Positions 48,574-49,181 of a stretch of DNA of 49,181 nt are shown in pieces (positions within the stretch are counted from its first letter, which is position 1; every line of letters begins with the position of its first letter). The DNA is from Paracoccus sulfuroxidans. Lineage in GTDB: Bacteria; Pseudomonadota; Alphaproteobacteria; Rhodobacterales; Rhodobacteraceae. The notes beneath the pieces were generated by a model. The model made no database searches, was not told where the DNA came from, and worked only from the letters and a program-made list of their open reading frames with translations. The DNA is taken from positions 1-49,181 of the forward strand of contig NZ_VLKU01000005.1 in the NCBI RefSeq assembly GCF_007830335.1. The letters are read 5' to 3'. Made by a program: the position numbers and the translations under genes.

Positions 48574-49181
48574 TCAGGGGACAGTTCGACCGGCCCCGCG
48601 GGCCAGCGAAAACGCGTGGTCGGTCCAGCGCGAAATCCCGCGCTCGACCCAGGAGGCGGTGCGATACTCGCAGCCTTCCTTCAGCATCCATTCATCGATC
48701 CAGCGAACAGCGGCATCGTTGGCGGCCAGATCCTTGCTGTACCCGGCGACGGTCACCCGCAGGCGCTGCAGACGTTTCGCCGCATTGGCCGCGTCGTTCT
48801 TCGCCCGATTGTCTTCCCGCCGTGCCACCGCCTCCTGCAGGCTTCGCAAGACCATGCCGTGCATCAGGCGGATCTCGCCTTCGCACCGAACGCGAGTCCA
48901 TTTGTGCAGCGGCCCGAAATCCAGCTTGCAGAGCTGCCGGAAATGCGCGGGATCGACCAGCAGCAGCTTGGCCAGAAGGTCGAGATCATCAGGCAAGGTG
49001 CCAAGCGGCGCCTGGTCATATGAGATGTTGATGAGGTCGAAGAAATAGGCCCGACACTCCGGCGTGCCGCGCAAGCGCATTTCCGAGTTGAGCCACCGGC
49101 GGCGCTCCCACGGCATGAAGTAATGGCTGTCCAGCCGATCCTCGACCGTCAGAGGATATTCCGGCAGGTCATCGATCGACA
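48574..49181 (-). CDS. DUF1376 protein (5' end at or beyond window edge)
   Basis: The minus-strand frame is open from the right edge, reading SIDDLPEYPLTVEDRLDSHY then FMPWERRRWLNSEMRLRG, FFDLINISYDQAPLGTLPDD and LCKLDFGPLHKWT. This is the DUF1376 pattern (PLxxxDxxLDSxxFMP ... Q.P.GSLPDD) seen in phage replication-associated proteins. The first visible bases TG could complete a start codon at the edge. About 200 residues precede the stop; longer family members add a low-complexity linker and a C-terminal helical domain, which are not joined here. Confidence 0.75.
   Translation of the reverse strand, partial: SIDDLPEYPLTVEDRLDSHYFMPWERRRWLNSEMRLRGTPECRAYFFDLINISYDQAPLGTLPDDLDLLAKLLLVDPAHFRQLCKLDFGPLHKWTRVRCEGEIRLMHGMVLRSLQEAVARREDNRAKNDAANAAKRLQRLRVTVAGYSKDLAANDAAVRWIDEWMLKEGCEYRTASWVERGISRWTDHAFSLARGAGRTVP

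Larger units (their letters stand above)
20599..49181. mobile_element. Lambda-type siphophage prophage (partial, att end plus late genes)
   Basis: From the tRNA-Trp remnant to the window end the content is phage-like. There is an accessory segment of mixed strand (20.7-26.9 kb), then a minus-strand late block with packaging, head, tail and lysis genes in lambda order. All major structural genes look intact, so the prophage may be functional. Integrase, repressor and replication genes are not in view. The late operon reads toward the att site, so the lysis genes are its last part. Confidence 0.92.

Noticed and set aside
48497..48691. Minus-strand frame with NCPLIVQHCPKDSLRQSSDN
   Set aside because: It overlaps DUF1376 in another frame; its protein-like look comes from the short DNA repeats that read similarly in several frames.

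Overview
The window looks like a chromosomal segment of a GC-rich alphaproteobacterium of the Rhodobacterales, probably Paracoccus or a close relative. That is an inference from the style of the ribosomal proteins, RpoB/RpoC and the prophage proteins; no species-level marker was available. It has two parts. Positions 1-20.6 kb are a conserved housekeeping cluster, almost all on the minus strand. Positions 20.6-49.18 kb are the att-proximal part of a lambda-type prophage inserted in a tRNA-Trp gene. The other end of the prophage (integrase, repressor, replication genes, intact tRNA) lies outside the window.

Housekeeping part, in transcription order from high to low coordinate: sulfotransferase-like gene, secE-nusG, rplK-rplA, a family 2 glycosyltransferase, rplJ-rplL-rpoB-rpoC with a strong terminator, an EamA permease, a rhamnosyltransferase-like gene, then the str operon rpsL-rpsG-fusA-tuf (tuf cut by the window edge). 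A clear -35/-10 promoter precedes rpsL and another precedes secE. Hairpins without U-tracts sit between several operon genes, including one between rplL and rpoB where E. coli has its attenuator/processing site. Surface-glycan and transport genes occupy the seams between the housekeeping transcription units.

Prophage part: the 3' half of tRNA-Trp (20599-20648) marks the attachment site. Next comes about 6 kb of accessory DNA of mixed strand and partly lower GC: a plus-strand run of four overlapping early-type genes including a Lar-like zinc-ribbon protein, a Cys-rich DnaJ-like zinc protein, a cold-shock protein, a DUF982 protein, three tiny hydrophilic proteins sharing a near-identical ribosome-binding region, a duplicated 110-bp 3' UTR, and hairpin-rich non-coding stretches. 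From 26.9 kb to the window end the phage reads on the minus strand in lambda order: DUF1376 protein, two small early genes, gpZ-like, TerS, TerL, gpW-like, portal, protease-capsid fusion, decoration protein, FII-like, U-like, tail tube V-like, G and GT (with the exact lambda slippery heptamer GGGAAAG), tape measure, distal tail proteins, K-like, J-like, fibre-associated protein, then XhlA-like protein, SAR-type endolysin, holin and a 28-residue membrane protein ending at a terminator.

The most unusual items are the family of about 53-residue hydrophilic proteins with conserved RBS and duplicated 3' UTR, the hairpin-rich non-coding segment near 24.37-24.65 kb, internal Shine-Dalgarno-preceded starts inside the protease-capsid fusion, and intrinsic terminators placed directly in front of individual lysis genes.
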